Below, piece after piece: positions 9,339 through 18,510 of a stretch of DNA of 39,549 nt. The notes under the pieces are model-generated. The model had not been told where the DNA came from and did no database searches. It saw nothing but the letters and a program-made list of their open reading frames with translations. The position numbers were made by a program, and so were the translations under genes. Numbering within the stretch: position 1 is the first letter of the stretch; every line of letters begins with the position of its first letter. Source of the DNA: an uncultured Desulfuromonadales bacterium (GTDB lineage Bacteria; Desulfobacterota; Desulfuromonadia; Desulfuromonadales; Geopsychrobacteraceae). Where the stretch lies: positions 1 through 39,549 of the forward strand of contig CAMYNC010000031.1 of NCBI GenBank assembly GCA_947259685.1, in the 5' to 3' direction.

Positions 9339-12300
9339 CTATTCACTGGCTGGCAGCGCATGGTCGGCGTGCTGCTCGCGCAAACCGAACAATTTTCGAA
9401 TATCTTCCAGGATCAAATACAGAGCCGGAATCAGCAGCAGGGTAATGCCGGTGGCGAAGAGGATGCCAAAGCCCAAAGAGATCGCCATGGGGATCAGGAA
9501 CTGGGCCTGGACGCTGGTTTCCAGGATCATCGGCATCAAGCCGCCAAAGGTGGTCAGCGAGGTTGACCACCACTCCCGCCAGGGCAACGATGCCGAACAG
9601 GCTGAGGATCGAGAGATTGTAACCCATAATCAGGTGGCCGAGCAGCGCGCCGACGATGCCGAAGGGGATCGCCGCCATGATCAACAGCGGCTGGCTGTAG
9701 CTGCGCAGCGGAATTGCCAGCAGGGTGAAGATGATAAACAATGCCAGCTGGAAGCCGCGTTTCATCGAGTCGAGGGATTCCGCCTGCTCTTTCTGCTCCC
9801 CTTCCAGATTGAATGAAAGCCCCGGGTAGTCGCGGACCAGCTCAGCCAGCAGTCCTGCCTTGAGTTCAGTCAAAATCTCCTGGGCATTGGCGCGGCTGCT
9901 GTCGACGCTGGCGGTGACATTGATGACCCGCTTGCGATCGGTCCGGTTGATCTGTGAATAACCGCGTCCCGGAAGAATTTTCGCTGCTTGCAGCAACGGC
10001 AGTTCGCCTCCGTTCGGGGTCCGGATGCGCATGTTTTCAAAATTCCACAGCCGCTGGCGATCTTCTTCCGGAAAGCGGACCATCACCTTCAGCTCGTTAC
10101 GCCCACGCTGCAGCCGCAAAGCCTCGGCACCGTAAAACGCTGCGCGCAGCTGGCGGCCGAGCTCGGCCTCGCTGATGCCGAGGGTGCGGGCCGCAGGCAG
10201 CAGGCGCACTTTCAGCTCCTGCTTGCCGAGGCTGTAGTTGTCGGTGATGTCGCCGACCCCCGGATAGCTGGATAAAGCCGCTTCGATCCGCTGTGAGACC
10301 TGATCAAGGACGGCAAAGTCGGTATGCGCCAGCTGAATATCGATATTCGCTCCCAGGCGCACCAGGTTGGAGGTGAAACTCAGGGTTTCTGCGCCCGGAA
10401 CTTCGCCGACCAGCTCCCGCCAGCGGTTGCCGATTTTCGCCGCCGGAACGCCGCGCTGTTCACTTTGCGTGAGCAGCATCGCCAGGTTGGCGATATTCGA
10501 GGCGCTGCTGGCACTGCCGCCCATCGGTCCGGCATCGACCATGGTCCCGCCGACAATCGCATAAACATGGCGCAGCACTGAATCCCCCGGTTCCCGCCGC
10601 TCATCGAATTCCGCTACGGTCTGCTCGCCGGCCTGCATGATCCGCTGCACCACCAGGTCGGTCTGGGCCGCTGGGGTGCCGGGCGGCAGTTTCAAATCGA
10701 CCAGCACCACGTCGCCATCCACTTCCGGCATAAAGGTAAATTTGAGGATGCCACTGGAAACCAGACCGACCCCCAACAGCAGCATCGTGAGTCCGCCGGC
10801 GAGGGTGGCGTAGCGGTAATGCAGGCAAAAGCTCAGGAGGCGACGGTAGGGGCCGGCGATCAAGCGGTCGAGCTGGGCGCCGAACCAGCGCCGGGTGCGG
10901 TCGATCCGGCCGAGCAGCCCTCTTTTGAGGTTGCGCCGCCGACCGAAGGAGAGGTGCGCCGGGAGCACGAACAGGGACTCGACCAGCGACACCAGCAGGA
11001 TGATAATGACAATCTTCGGGATCACCGAGATGAACTTGCCGAGCATGCCGCCGGTAAACAGCAGCGGTGAAAAGGCTGCCACGGTGGTCAGGATCGAGAA
11101 GATCACCGGCCGAGCGACCTGCATGCTGCCCTCTTCGGCGGCCTGCGGATAGGGTTTGTCCAGCTGGCGGTGCTCGTAGATATTTTCGCCGACAACGATG
11201 GCGTCGTCGACGACGATGCCGAGGGCCATGATAAAGGCGAACATCGAGATCATGTTGATCGAGACGTCGACCGCAGGCATGAACAGCAGCGCGCCGAAAA
11301 AAGAGATCGGGATGCCAAGCATGACCCAGAGGGCGAGACGGATCTCCAGAAACAGGCCGAGGATCAGAAAGACCACCACCAGGCCGTACTTGGCGTTTTT
11401 AAAGAGCAGATCGCGCCGGCTTTTGAACAGTTCGGTGGTGTCGTTCCAGCTGGCGATGCCGACGCTCTCCGGCAGTTCCAGGCGCCGTTCAGCGACATAA
11501 TCAAGGACCAGCTGAGAGATCTCGTTCGGTTTCTGGTTGCCGACCCGGTAAACTTTGACCATCGCCGCCGGTTTACCGTCAAAACGGGCCGAGGTATCGG
11601 TTTCGGCAAAACTGTCCCGTACCCGGGCGATTTCGCCGAGCCGCAACTCGCTGCCATCCGCTTTATTCAGGATCACGATCTCTTCGTAGCCGCGCCCGGT
11701 GTAGCGGCGCTCCTTGGTGCGGATCAGGATATCGCCGCCGGCGGTCTTGATCGTCCCCCCCGGCAGGTCGAGGGAGGCCTGGCTGATGCGGCCTGCCACC
11801 TGCTCCAAGGTCAGTTTATAGCGGCGCAGGTTCTCCTCGGCAATTTCCACCGAGATTTCATAGTCGCGTACTCCGGTCAAATCGACCTGGGTGATCTGCT
11901 CTTTGGCGAGCAGGTCGTCGCGTACCCGCTCGGCCTGTTCGCGCAGGCTGCGTTCGGTGAGTTCGCCGTAGACGACCACCGAAATCACCTCGCGGCGGTT
12001 GAGCAGCTTGGCGATCACCGGTTCTTCGGCATCCTGGGGAAAGGTGGTAATCCGATCGACTTCGGTTTTAATATCGGCCAGCACCTGGTTGGCATCGACC
12101 TCGGGGTAGAGTTCCGCGGTGACCGTGCCGGAGCCTTCGGCAGCCTGGGCTTTAAGCTGTTTAATGCCATCGACGCCGGTCAGGTTCTCCTCAATCTTCA
12201 GGATCACCCCCTCTTCGACCTCTTCCGGACCGGCGCCGGGATAACTGACCGAAACCTGGATCTTATCCAGGGTCACCTCGGGAAAGACCTCCTGCTTGAC

Positions 12301-12396
12301 GCTGAAGCCGAGGATGATCCCGCCAACGATAAATACCAGCATCAACAGGTTGGCCGCGACATGGTTGCGGGCCATCCAGCGGATTGCACCGTTCAT
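9339..12396 (-). pseudogene. RND efflux permease, disrupted by an internal deletion and frameshift
   Basis: This is a CusA/AcrB-superfamily inner-membrane pump gene. The first frame, from ATG 12396, reads through the TM1 region, periplasmic domains and the TM4 proton-relay motif GIVVDDAIVVGENIYEH (paired Asp) to [13 protein letters not shown] at about 9575. The sequence then leaves the family. The rest of the pump ([21 protein letters not shown] to [12 protein letters not shown]) continues in another frame, ending at 9339. Intact relatives carry about 37 more residues between those points (end of TM10, cytoplasmic loop, start of TM11). The data fit an approximately 110-bp deletion that is not a multiple of three. 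The unshifted frame runs to 9343 with Arg/Pro-rich non-family sequence. The pump is probably inactive unless this is an assembly error. It is the last gene of the tetR-OMF-MFP-RND operon, 34 bases after the adaptor gene. Confidence 0.85.
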
Positions 12397-12430
12397 AACA
12401 ATATTCTCCGAGCAGAGCTTCTCATCAGGG

Positions 12431-13615
12431 TCAGTCCGCGGTTCTCAGCAGCAGACCGTCGGTCGCTCCCGCCACCGGGGTCACCACCAGTTTGGCGCCC
12501 TCGTTCAGGGTAGCGCGGGCGACGACCAGTTCGGCCTCGCGGCGCACCACTTCAAGGGGCAGGATCCGCAGCCGGTTCTCGCTATCCATCACCCAGACCT
12601 GGTTGTCCTCGCGCAAGGCCCGGCGTGGTAGCTCGACCACCTGCTCCAGCGTGGCGCCAAGCAGTCTGACCTCGACGAAGGTGCCCTGACTGAGGTCGCC
12701 AGCGGCAGCGGCGGATCGCAACTGATAGGGGTCGTCAACCGCCACGACCAGCATCGCCATGCGGCTGACAGGGTCGATCTCACCCAGGCTGCGAACGATC
12801 GTTCCTTGCCAGCCGGGACCATCTCCCCCAGGCCGGTTGATTCTGGCGACCGATCCTGGGCGCTTAGCGCCCGGCTTCGGGACCTGCAGCCAGCGCAATT
12901 CTTCAGCTGCCAGGGGAACCATGATTTCGGCCTGATCGGTCCCGGCATAGCTGCCGAAGGGGGTTCCGGCCCGCAGATATTGACCAAGATCGACCGTTTC
13001 CTGACGGATTCGGCCGTTAAAAGGGGCCCGGATTTCGGTGCGCTGCAGATTGAGTTCAGACTGTTTAAAAGCGGCTTGGGCCGCCGCCAGGTTGGCCCGC
13101 TCCTGCTGCAGCTGAATTTCCCGGGTCACCAACGGGCCCGGCTCGCCTTTGTTCGGCAGGTCAATCCGTTGCCACTCCTGGCGGGCAACCTTGGCCCGCT
13201 CCTGTTCCGAGGTCAAAGCGACCTCGGCGCGGGCAACCTCGGCCCGGGCGCGTTCGACAGCCAGCCGGAAGTCATCCGCTTCGATTTTGAGCAGGACTTC
13301 CCCGGCCTGGAAAAAGCCGCCGTTGACCAGTTTCGGCGACAACCAAGCGACCTTGCCGCTGACTTCGGGCACCAGGGCGATCTCCTGTTCCGCCTGAACT
13401 GTGCCGGTGGCACGAACCTGGACCTGATGGGGCTGCGCCTGCAGTTCGCTGACCTCAACCAGCTGGCCACGAAACTCAGGTGGCTGCTGCTCCGGTTTGC
13501 TTTTCATTTTCATCAGCAGCAAAAAGCCGGCGACCCCAAGGGCCAGGATCAGCAGCGGCAGGATGATTTTCAGGGCCTTGCCGGACGGGGGTGATGTGCT
13601 GTTGAGGTCATTCAT
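12431..13615 (-). CDS. RND efflux periplasmic adaptor (membrane fusion protein)
   Basis: HlyD/AcrA-type adaptors link an RND pump to an outer-membrane channel. The 394-residue protein has one N-terminal membrane anchor (about residues 15-35, ILPLLILALGVAGFLLL) rather than a lipobox. It then has a lipoyl half-motif (GTVQAEQEIALVPEVSGKV), a long Ala/Glu/Arg-rich alpha-hairpin (about 115-185), the second lipoyl half (IRAPFNGRI) and beta-barrel/membrane-proximal domains. Its ATG at 13613-13615 directly abuts the TAG of the upstream channel gene, with AGGATCG as ribosome site, so translation is probably coupled. It appears intact, unlike its pump partner. Substrate cannot be told from sequence. 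Confidence 0.92.
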   Translation of the reverse strand: MNDLNSTSPPSGKALKIILPLLILALGVAGFLLLMKMKSKPEQQPPEFRGQLVEVSELQAQPHQVQVRATGTVQAEQEIALVPEVSGKVAWLSPKLVNGGFFQAGEVLLKIEADDFRLAVERARAEVARAEVALTSEQERAKVARQEWQRIDLPNKGEPGPLVTREIQLQQERANLAAAQAAFKQSELNLQRTEIRAPFNGRIRQETVDLGQYLRAGTPFGSYAGTDQAEIMVPLAAEELRWLQVPKPGAKRPGSVARINRPGGDGPGWQGTIVRSLGEIDPVSRMAMLVVAVDDPYQLRSAAAAGDLSQGTFVEVRLLGATLEQVVELPRRALREDNQVWVMDSENRLRILPLEVVRREAELVVARATLNEGAKLVVTPVAGATDGLLLRTAD

Positions 13616-15025
13616 CTAGCGATCCTGTTGCTGGCTGAGGGTTTTGCGCTGTTGTTCCAGCTCGTCGGCCATCCAGCTGCCGCCGAGGGCGCGCGCCAGG
13701 GAGACCCGATCGAGCAGCCATTGCCGCTGGACGGCGATATCCTGGCTGGCGGTCTCCAGATAGCGGATTTCACTTTCAAGCAGATCCTGGCTGCTGACCA
13801 GGCCGTAGCGATAATTCTCCTGGGCATGGAACAACTCCTGACTGCTGGCGTGCAATTGCTGCTGCAGCCAATTGCGGCGCTCGGCACTGTTGCGATCGGC
13901 AACCTGAGCCGTTTCAACCTCCTGTACGGCGTTGATAATCACCTTACGATAGCTGGCCAGCTGTTCGTCGCGCAGCGCCCGTTGCCGGTCGCTTTCGGCT
14001 GCCCGCCGGCCGCCGTCGAACAGCGGTTGGGTCAAGCCCAGTGCCAGGGACCAGAAGCTGCCGTCGATATTTCCTCGAGCCAGCTGGGTTGCTGAATAAT
14101 AAGCGGTGGCGCTCAGATCGATGGCCGGCAGCCGATCAGCCAGGGCAGCGGCCAGTTCCCGGTCGGCAGCGCGTAGCTTTTCGAGAGTCGCTTTCACATC
14201 CGGTCGCTGGATCAGCAGACTGGCGGGCAGACCGATGTCGATTGTGGACTCAAGCTGCGGCAGCTGGTCGATAATGGTCAGCTGTTGCTGAGGAAACTGG
14301 CCGATCAACAGGGCGATGCTGTTTTCCGCGCGGGTTATCCCGGTCCGGAATTGCGGCAGCGCAGCCTCAGCGCGGGCCAGATTCTGGCGGGCCTGGTAAA
14401 GTTCCCGGGCGGTCGCCAGACCGCTGCGGTAACGGTTGCCGATGGTGGTGATCAGCTCCTGAAAACGGCCGATCTGCCCTTCGACCAATTTGAATTGGGC
14501 GCGCTGTTCGGCGGCCAGAAAATATTGCTCTGCCAGCTGTGCACTCAGGCTAAGCAGCAGGGTTTGAGTTTCCAGGCGTCCAGCCTGGGTGCGCAAGCGG
14601 GCGGCAGCGTTTTTATCGTGGAGCCGCTGCCAGAGATCAACTTCATAGCTTGCTGCCAGAGAGGCTGTTTGATTACTGGCGATGGTGGTCTGACTGCTGC
14701 CGGGGCTCTTCTCGCGACTGGCCGAGCCGCTCAGAGTCAACGACGGCCAGAGACTGGCGGCACTGATTCGTTGCAGCGCTTCGAGCTGCTCCAGTCGGTG
14801 AATCGCTTGCTGCAGATCGAGATTTCCCTCGAACAGCTGTTGCTGCAGCCGGTTCAGCTGCAGGTCATTGAAGCTCTCCCACCAGCGTATTGGCAGCAGC
14901 TTGTCAGTCGCCTGCTCCGCGACCAGATACTGATCAGGCAGTTCGGGAGGCGCTATCCTGCTGGTTTGAAAAGGGCTGCAGGCAGTGAGCAGAAAAGTAC
15001 CAAGGATGAGCAGGCGGCTCAGCAT
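13616..15025 (-). CDS. NodT/TolC-family outer-membrane efflux lipoprotein
   Basis: The 469-residue outer-membrane factor of the efflux system starts with a lipoprotein signal peptide with lipobox LTAC (lipidated Cys at residue 16). It then shows the duplicated long-helix pattern of TolC proteins: LNRLQQQLFEGNLDLQQAIHRLEQLEA in the first half and LRAADRELAAALADRLPAIDLSA and RQRALRDEQLASYRKVI in the second. The mature protein would trimerise as a channel through the outer membrane. Its ATG (15023-15025) overlaps the 3' end of the tetR gene by 7 bases and its stop abuts the adaptor start, marking a tight operon. It appears complete. Confidence 0.92.
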   Translation of the reverse strand: MLSRLLILGTFLLTACSPFQTSRIAPPELPDQYLVAEQATDKLLPIRWWESFNDLQLNRLQQQLFEGNLDLQQAIHRLEQLEALQRISAASLWPSLTLSGSASREKSPGSSQTTIASNQTASLAASYEVDLWQRLHDKNAAARLRTQAGRLETQTLLLSLSAQLAEQYFLAAEQRAQFKLVEGQIGRFQELITTIGNRYRSGLATARELYQARQNLARAEAALPQFRTGITRAENSIALLIGQFPQQQLTIIDQLPQLESTIDIGLPASLLIQRPDVKATLEKLRAADRELAAALADRLPAIDLSATAYYSATQLARGNIDGSFWSLALGLTQPLFDGGRRAAESDRQRALRDEQLASYRKVIINAVQEVETAQVADRNSAERRNWLQQQLHASSQELFHAQENYRYGLVSSQDLLESEIRYLETASQDIAVQRQWLLDRVSLARALGGSWMADELEQQRKTLSQQQDR

Positions 15026-15654
15026 GGCGCCTCCAGACCGCTGCAGACAAAGCTGATCAGTTCTGCAACCATTTCAGTCTCCTGCAAGGGTTCGGGAAAC
15101 CCCGGAAGCTGCAGGGCGGGTCGGGTGCTGGCGCACATCATGTGGCTCATCGCACCCATGGTGAATTGCAGGCGGGTTAACAGAATCTGTTCCGGTAGTT
15201 GCGGTAATGCTTTGCGCAGGCCTGCAAAGAGCCGCTTAAAAATCGGCAACACCTGCTGGATGAAACAGGCGCGCACGGTTTCATCCGGTTCGCTCAAGGC
15301 CCGGCCGATCAAGGCGATGAAATCTTCGGCACCCGGGCCGGAGCTGCGAAACGCCAGGGTCGGTTCGATGAAGGCCCGCAGCAATTGCCTGGCACTGGGA
15401 GGTTGCCCGGCCGCCTGTGCCTGCTCCAGGACCGCCTGTAACTTTTGCTGGCGGATCTGGTTGAGTGGAATGATCCGGCGCTCGATAACCGCCTGCAGCA
15501 GGGCATCCTTTGAGCCAAAGTGATAATTGACTGCCGCAAGATTGACCTTGGCCAGGCTGGTAATCCCGCGCATGGAGGTGTTGTGGAAGCCATCCTGAGC
15601 AAAGAGCTTTTCGGCGGCATTGAGGATGCGGGTTTTTGTGTCGGCTGGAGACAT
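15019..15654 (-). CDS. TetR/AcrR-family repressor of the efflux operon
   Basis: The 211-residue regulator has an N-terminal TetR helix-turn-helix (about residues 8-55: ILNAAEKLFAQDGF, then TSMRGITSLAKVNLAAVNYHF) and a C-terminal ligand-binding domain resembling the CecR/AefR (DUF1956-like) group. It is first in the efflux operon and overlaps the channel gene, so it very likely represses itself and the pump genes. The ATG at 15654 has AAGGA at good spacing. An imperfect palindrome lies between its -35 and -10 boxes. The inducer is unknown. Confidence 0.92.
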   Translation of the reverse strand: MSPADTKTRILNAAEKLFAQDGFHNTSMRGITSLAKVNLAAVNYHFGSKDALLQAVIERRIIPLNQIRQQKLQAVLEQAQAAGQPPSARQLLRAFIEPTLAFRSSGPGAEDFIALIGRALSEPDETVRACFIQQVLPIFKRLFAGLRKALPQLPEQILLTRLQFTMGAMSHMMCASTRPALQLPGFPEPLQETEMVAELISFVCSGLEAPC

Positions 15655-15677
15655 GAGAAATCCTTGCTGTATGGAAT

Positions 15678-15719
15678 ATTATACAGATGATTTAAACACT
15701 CGTTTGAAACGCCTGTCAA
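15678..15719 (-). promoter_or_regulatory. Promoter of the tetR-efflux operon with overlapping candidate operator
   Basis: On the minus strand a perfect TTGACA -35 box (plus-strand TGTCAA, 15714-15719) lies 18 bases from TTAAAT (plus-strand 15690-15695) as -10. TATAAT (15678-15683) is an alternative -10 but too far from this -35. An inverted repeat, TTTAAAC (15691-15697) and GTTTGAA (15702-15708) around ACTC, matches at 6 of 7 positions. It covers the spacer and the -10 edge, where a TetR dimer would block polymerase. Repressor binding is inferred. Confidence 0.6.
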
Positions 15720-15751
15720 CCGGCTTTACGGTTTTATCATTTTGGCCTGTT

Positions 15752-15796
15752 TTTTGTGCACAGGGACTGCGCAGCAAACAGAGCTAGTGCACAAAA
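15752..15796. promoter_or_regulatory. Inverted pair of GTGCAC sites, candidate enhancer for glnB-amtB
   Basis: TTTTGTGCAC (15752-15761) and GTGCACAAAA (15787-15796) are exact inverted repeats of 10 bases. Their centres are 31 bp apart, about three helical turns, and lie about 95-125 bp upstream of the predicted sigma-54 start, where enhancer-binding proteins normally sit. The TGCAC core resembles half of the enteric NtrC site, but the usual single 17-bp palindrome is not present, so the identity of the activator is open. Confidence 0.5.
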
Positions 15797-15856
15797 TGTA
15801 AGCATTATTTTTTTTCGCTTGGGCTTTGTTTATGTAAAAACAGGATGTTACAGAGT

Positions 15857-15873
15857 TGGCACGCCGGCTGCTA
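15857..15873 (+). promoter_or_regulatory. Sigma-54 (-24/-12) promoter of glnB-amtB
   Basis: TTGGCACGCCGGCTGCT contains the -24 GG (15858-15859) and -12 GC (15870-15871) separated by exactly 10 bases, and TTGGCACG matches the sigma-54 consensus. The predicted start is near 15883, giving an approximately 180-base untranslated leader before glnB. Sigma-54 control of PII/AmtB genes is well established in proteobacteria. Confidence 0.8.
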
Positions 15874-15883
15874 TAAGTCCTGT

Positions 15884-16402
<519 letters not shown>

Positions 16403-16454
16403 ATCTATTCAGCTACTGTTTGCACAGTTTAAACAATAAAAGGAGACAAGTGTC

Positions 16455-17840
16455 ATGAACAAGCTCACCTCTATCCTGGTATCCGGCCTGCTGCTCGGCC
16501 TGCCCGCTCTGGCCCTGGCTGAAGACGCGCCGGTTTCGGAGATGTCCTATATCCTCAATACCTTCTCTTTCCTGGTGATGGGGATTCTGGTCATGTGGAT
16601 GGCCGCCGGTTTTGCCATGCTCGAATCTGGTCTGGTGCGTTCCAAAAACGTTGCCACCATCTGTTTGAAAAACATCTCTTTGTTCGGCATCGCCGGCATC
16701 CTCTTTTATATCTGCGGTTACAACCTTATGTATGCTGGAGTTGATGGCGGTTTCATGGGCTCCTTCGGGCTCTGGGCGGCTGACGACAGCGCTGCTATGG
16801 CTGGTGATTACTCGGGTAATTACGCTGCCGCTTCCGACTGGTTCTTTCAGATGGTTTTCTGCGGGGCCGCTTGTTCGGTGGTGTCCGGTTGCGTTGCTGA
16901 GCGGATCAAGCTCTGGTCGTTCCTCGCCTTCTGCGTCATTCTGACTGGTATCATCTATCCTATCCAGGGTTCCTGGGGCTGGGGCGGCGGCTGGCTGTCG
17001 GAGATGGGTTTTGTTGACTTCGCCGGTTCGACCATCGTTCACTCGGTTGGCGGCTGGGCGGCGCTGACCGGCGCTATCATTCTCGGCGCACGAAAAGGCA
17101 AGTACGGCAAGGACGGTCGCGTCAACCCGATCCCCGGCTCCAACATTCCCCTGGCCACCCTCGGCACCTTCGTCCTCTGGATGGGCTGGTACGGCTTCAA
17201 CGGCGGTTCGGTACTCGCCCTGGGCGATGCAGCCAGCGCGATCTCTATGTCGAACGTCATGGTCAACACCAACCTGGCCGCCTGCGGCGGGATGATCGCC
17301 GCCATGATCATGGTGCAGGTTCTCTACAAAAAAGTTGACGTCACCATGGCCCTTAACGGCGCCCTGGCGGGCCTGGTGTCGATCACCGCCGGTCCCGACA
17401 CCCCCTCCCTTGGTGCAGCGACTCTGATCGGCGCTGTCGGCGGGATCCTGGTCGTGCTTGCAGTTCCCCTCTTTGACAAGCTGAAGATCGATGATGTGGT
17501 CGGGGCCCTTTCGGTCCACTTGGTCTGCGGCATCTGGGGTACCCTGGCGGTCCCATTCACCAACGGCGATGCCAGCTTCGTTACCCAGTTCGTCGGCGTG
17601 GCTGCCACCGGTGCCTTTGTGGTGGTCACCAGCGGAATCGTCTGGCTGGTTCTCAAGTACACCATCGGTATCCGGGTCAGCGAAGAGGAAGAAATGATTG
17701 GCTGCGACATGATAGAAATCGGCATGGAAGCTTACCCCGATTTCCAGTCGGTCAGCATCGGTGGTGGTAGCGGCGTTCTCGGTACCCAATCGGCTGTTGC
17801 CATGGCTGCCAAAGCGGCTCAGCCGGCCAAGCAGAGCTGA
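16455..17840 (+). CDS. amtB: Ammonium transporter
   Basis: The 461-residue Amt/Rh-family channel has an N-terminal signal peptide (MNKLTSILVSGLLLGLPALALA, cleaved near Ala22) and 11 predicted membrane segments. The twin pore histidines appear in STIVHSVGG and LSVHLVCG, and the conserved Asp in FVDFAGS precedes the first. The C-terminal tail has SEEEEMIGCDMIEIGMEAYPDF, the region that contacts the PII T-loop. AGGAGA precedes the ATG. It forms an operon with glnB and ends in an intrinsic terminator. Under ammonium sufficiency de-uridylylated PII would block this channel. Confidence 0.95.
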   Translation: MNKLTSILVSGLLLGLPALALAEDAPVSEMSYILNTFSFLVMGILVMWMAAGFAMLESGLVRSKNVATICLKNISLFGIAGILFYICGYNLMYAGVDGGFMGSFGLWAADDSAAMAGDYSGNYAAASDWFFQMVFCGAACSVVSGCVAERIKLWSFLAFCVILTGIIYPIQGSWGWGGGWLSEMGFVDFAGSTIVHSVGGWAALTGAIILGARKGKYGKDGRVNPIPGSNIPLATLGTFVLWMGWYGFNGGSVLALGDAASAISMSNVMVNTNLAACGGMIAAMIMVQVLYKKVDVTMALNGALAGLVSITAGPDTPSLGAATLIGAVGGILVVLAVPLFDKLKIDDVVGALSVHLVCGIWGTLAVPFTNGDASFVTQFVGVAATGAFVVVTSGIVWLVLKYTIGIRVSEEEEMIGCDMIEIGMEAYPDFQSVSIGGGSGVLGTQSAVAMAAKAAQPAKQS

Positions 17841-17875
17841 AGACTGAATAGATAATACCGGATCACTGAAAATGG

Positions 17876-17912
17876 ACAGGCGGAGCTGATTGTGGGTCCG
17901 CCTGTTTTTTTT
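17876..17912 (+). terminator. Intrinsic terminator of glnB-amtB
   Basis: The perfect 9-bp stem ACAGGCGGA (17876-17884) and TCCGCCTGT (17897-17905) has a 12-base loop and a run of eight T. It lies between amtB and the convergent UspA gene, whose stop codon is 3 bases past the T-run. Confidence 0.9.
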
Positions 17913-17914
17913 GT

Positions 17915-18415
17915 TTATTCAGGAAGATCCTTTGGGATCCGCACGACAAACACCGGCACTTTCGCACTGTGCAGCACCTTCATGGTGGTTGATCCAAGCA
18001 GGGCATCTGCCAGCACCGAGTGGCGATGCGAGCCCATGATGATGACATCCGCCTGGAATTCTTCGACTGCTTCCAAAATCGACAAGCGTGGTGGGGTGCG
18101 GGAGATCCGGATGCCGGTGATCAAGTCAGCAGGAGCAGAGAGACTTGCCAGCTCTTGCTGGCAAAGTTGTTCGATCTGGGCTTGAATGTTCACCTCGGTG
18201 TCCTGCAACGACTGCTCGAAGGCATCCCCCATGCCGTCCTGAAACATGTAGAGTTCGGCCATGCTCTGAGCGGTGATGTTGAGCGCTTCGTGGCTGTGGA
18301 TAATCTGAATTTTCGCCTGGTATTTCTGCGCCATGTCGATGGCATAGCGCAGCACAAAGCTGCTGTCTTTATCCAGGCCGGCAGCAAACAGAATAGTACG
18401 GATGTTCGGCTGCAT
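17915..18415 (-). CDS. Universal stress protein (UspA family) with altered ATP motif
   Basis: The 166-residue single-domain Usp protein starts with the typical strand RTILFAAGLDKDSSFVLRYAI and ends with VPVFVVRIPK. The family nucleotide motif G-x2-G-x9-G-S/T appears as GSHRHSVLADALLGS, with Arg in place of the second Gly, so ATP binding may be weakened and it may act as a UspA-like non-binder (inference). An inserted helical stretch (about residues 45-75, MAELYMFQDGMGDAFEQSLQD) is typical of longer Usp proteins. A strong AGGAGGAGG precedes the ATG. It is convergent with amtB and lies 95 bases after the AI-2E transporter gene on the same strand. Confidence 0.9.
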   Translation of the reverse strand: MQPNIRTILFAAGLDKDSSFVLRYAIDMAQKYQAKIQIIHSHEALNITAQSMAELYMFQDGMGDAFEQSLQDTEVNIQAQIEQLCQQELASLSAPADLITGIRISRTPPRLSILEAVEEFQADVIIMGSHRHSVLADALLGSTTMKVLHSAKVPVFVVRIPKDLPE

Positions 18416-18510
18416 GATCCTCCTCCTTTTCCGTCAATAGGTTCGGGGAGATATCTCAATTATGCCGCAGATCGGTCGAATGGAAAGGGGGTCAGTCGTT
18501 GAGGTTGGTC

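Noticed and set aside
11170..12513. 447-codon open frame opposite the RND pump gene
   Set aside because: Asp/His/Gln-rich shadow of a high-GC gene; no recognisable domain.
14285..15523. 412-codon open frame opposite the channel and tetR genes
   Set aside because: Antisense shadow; the minus-strand genes have full family motifs and ribosome sites.
16413..17789. 458-codon open frame opposite amtB
   Set aside because: Composition (Gly/Asp/His rich) is that of an antisense shadow; amtB is unambiguous.
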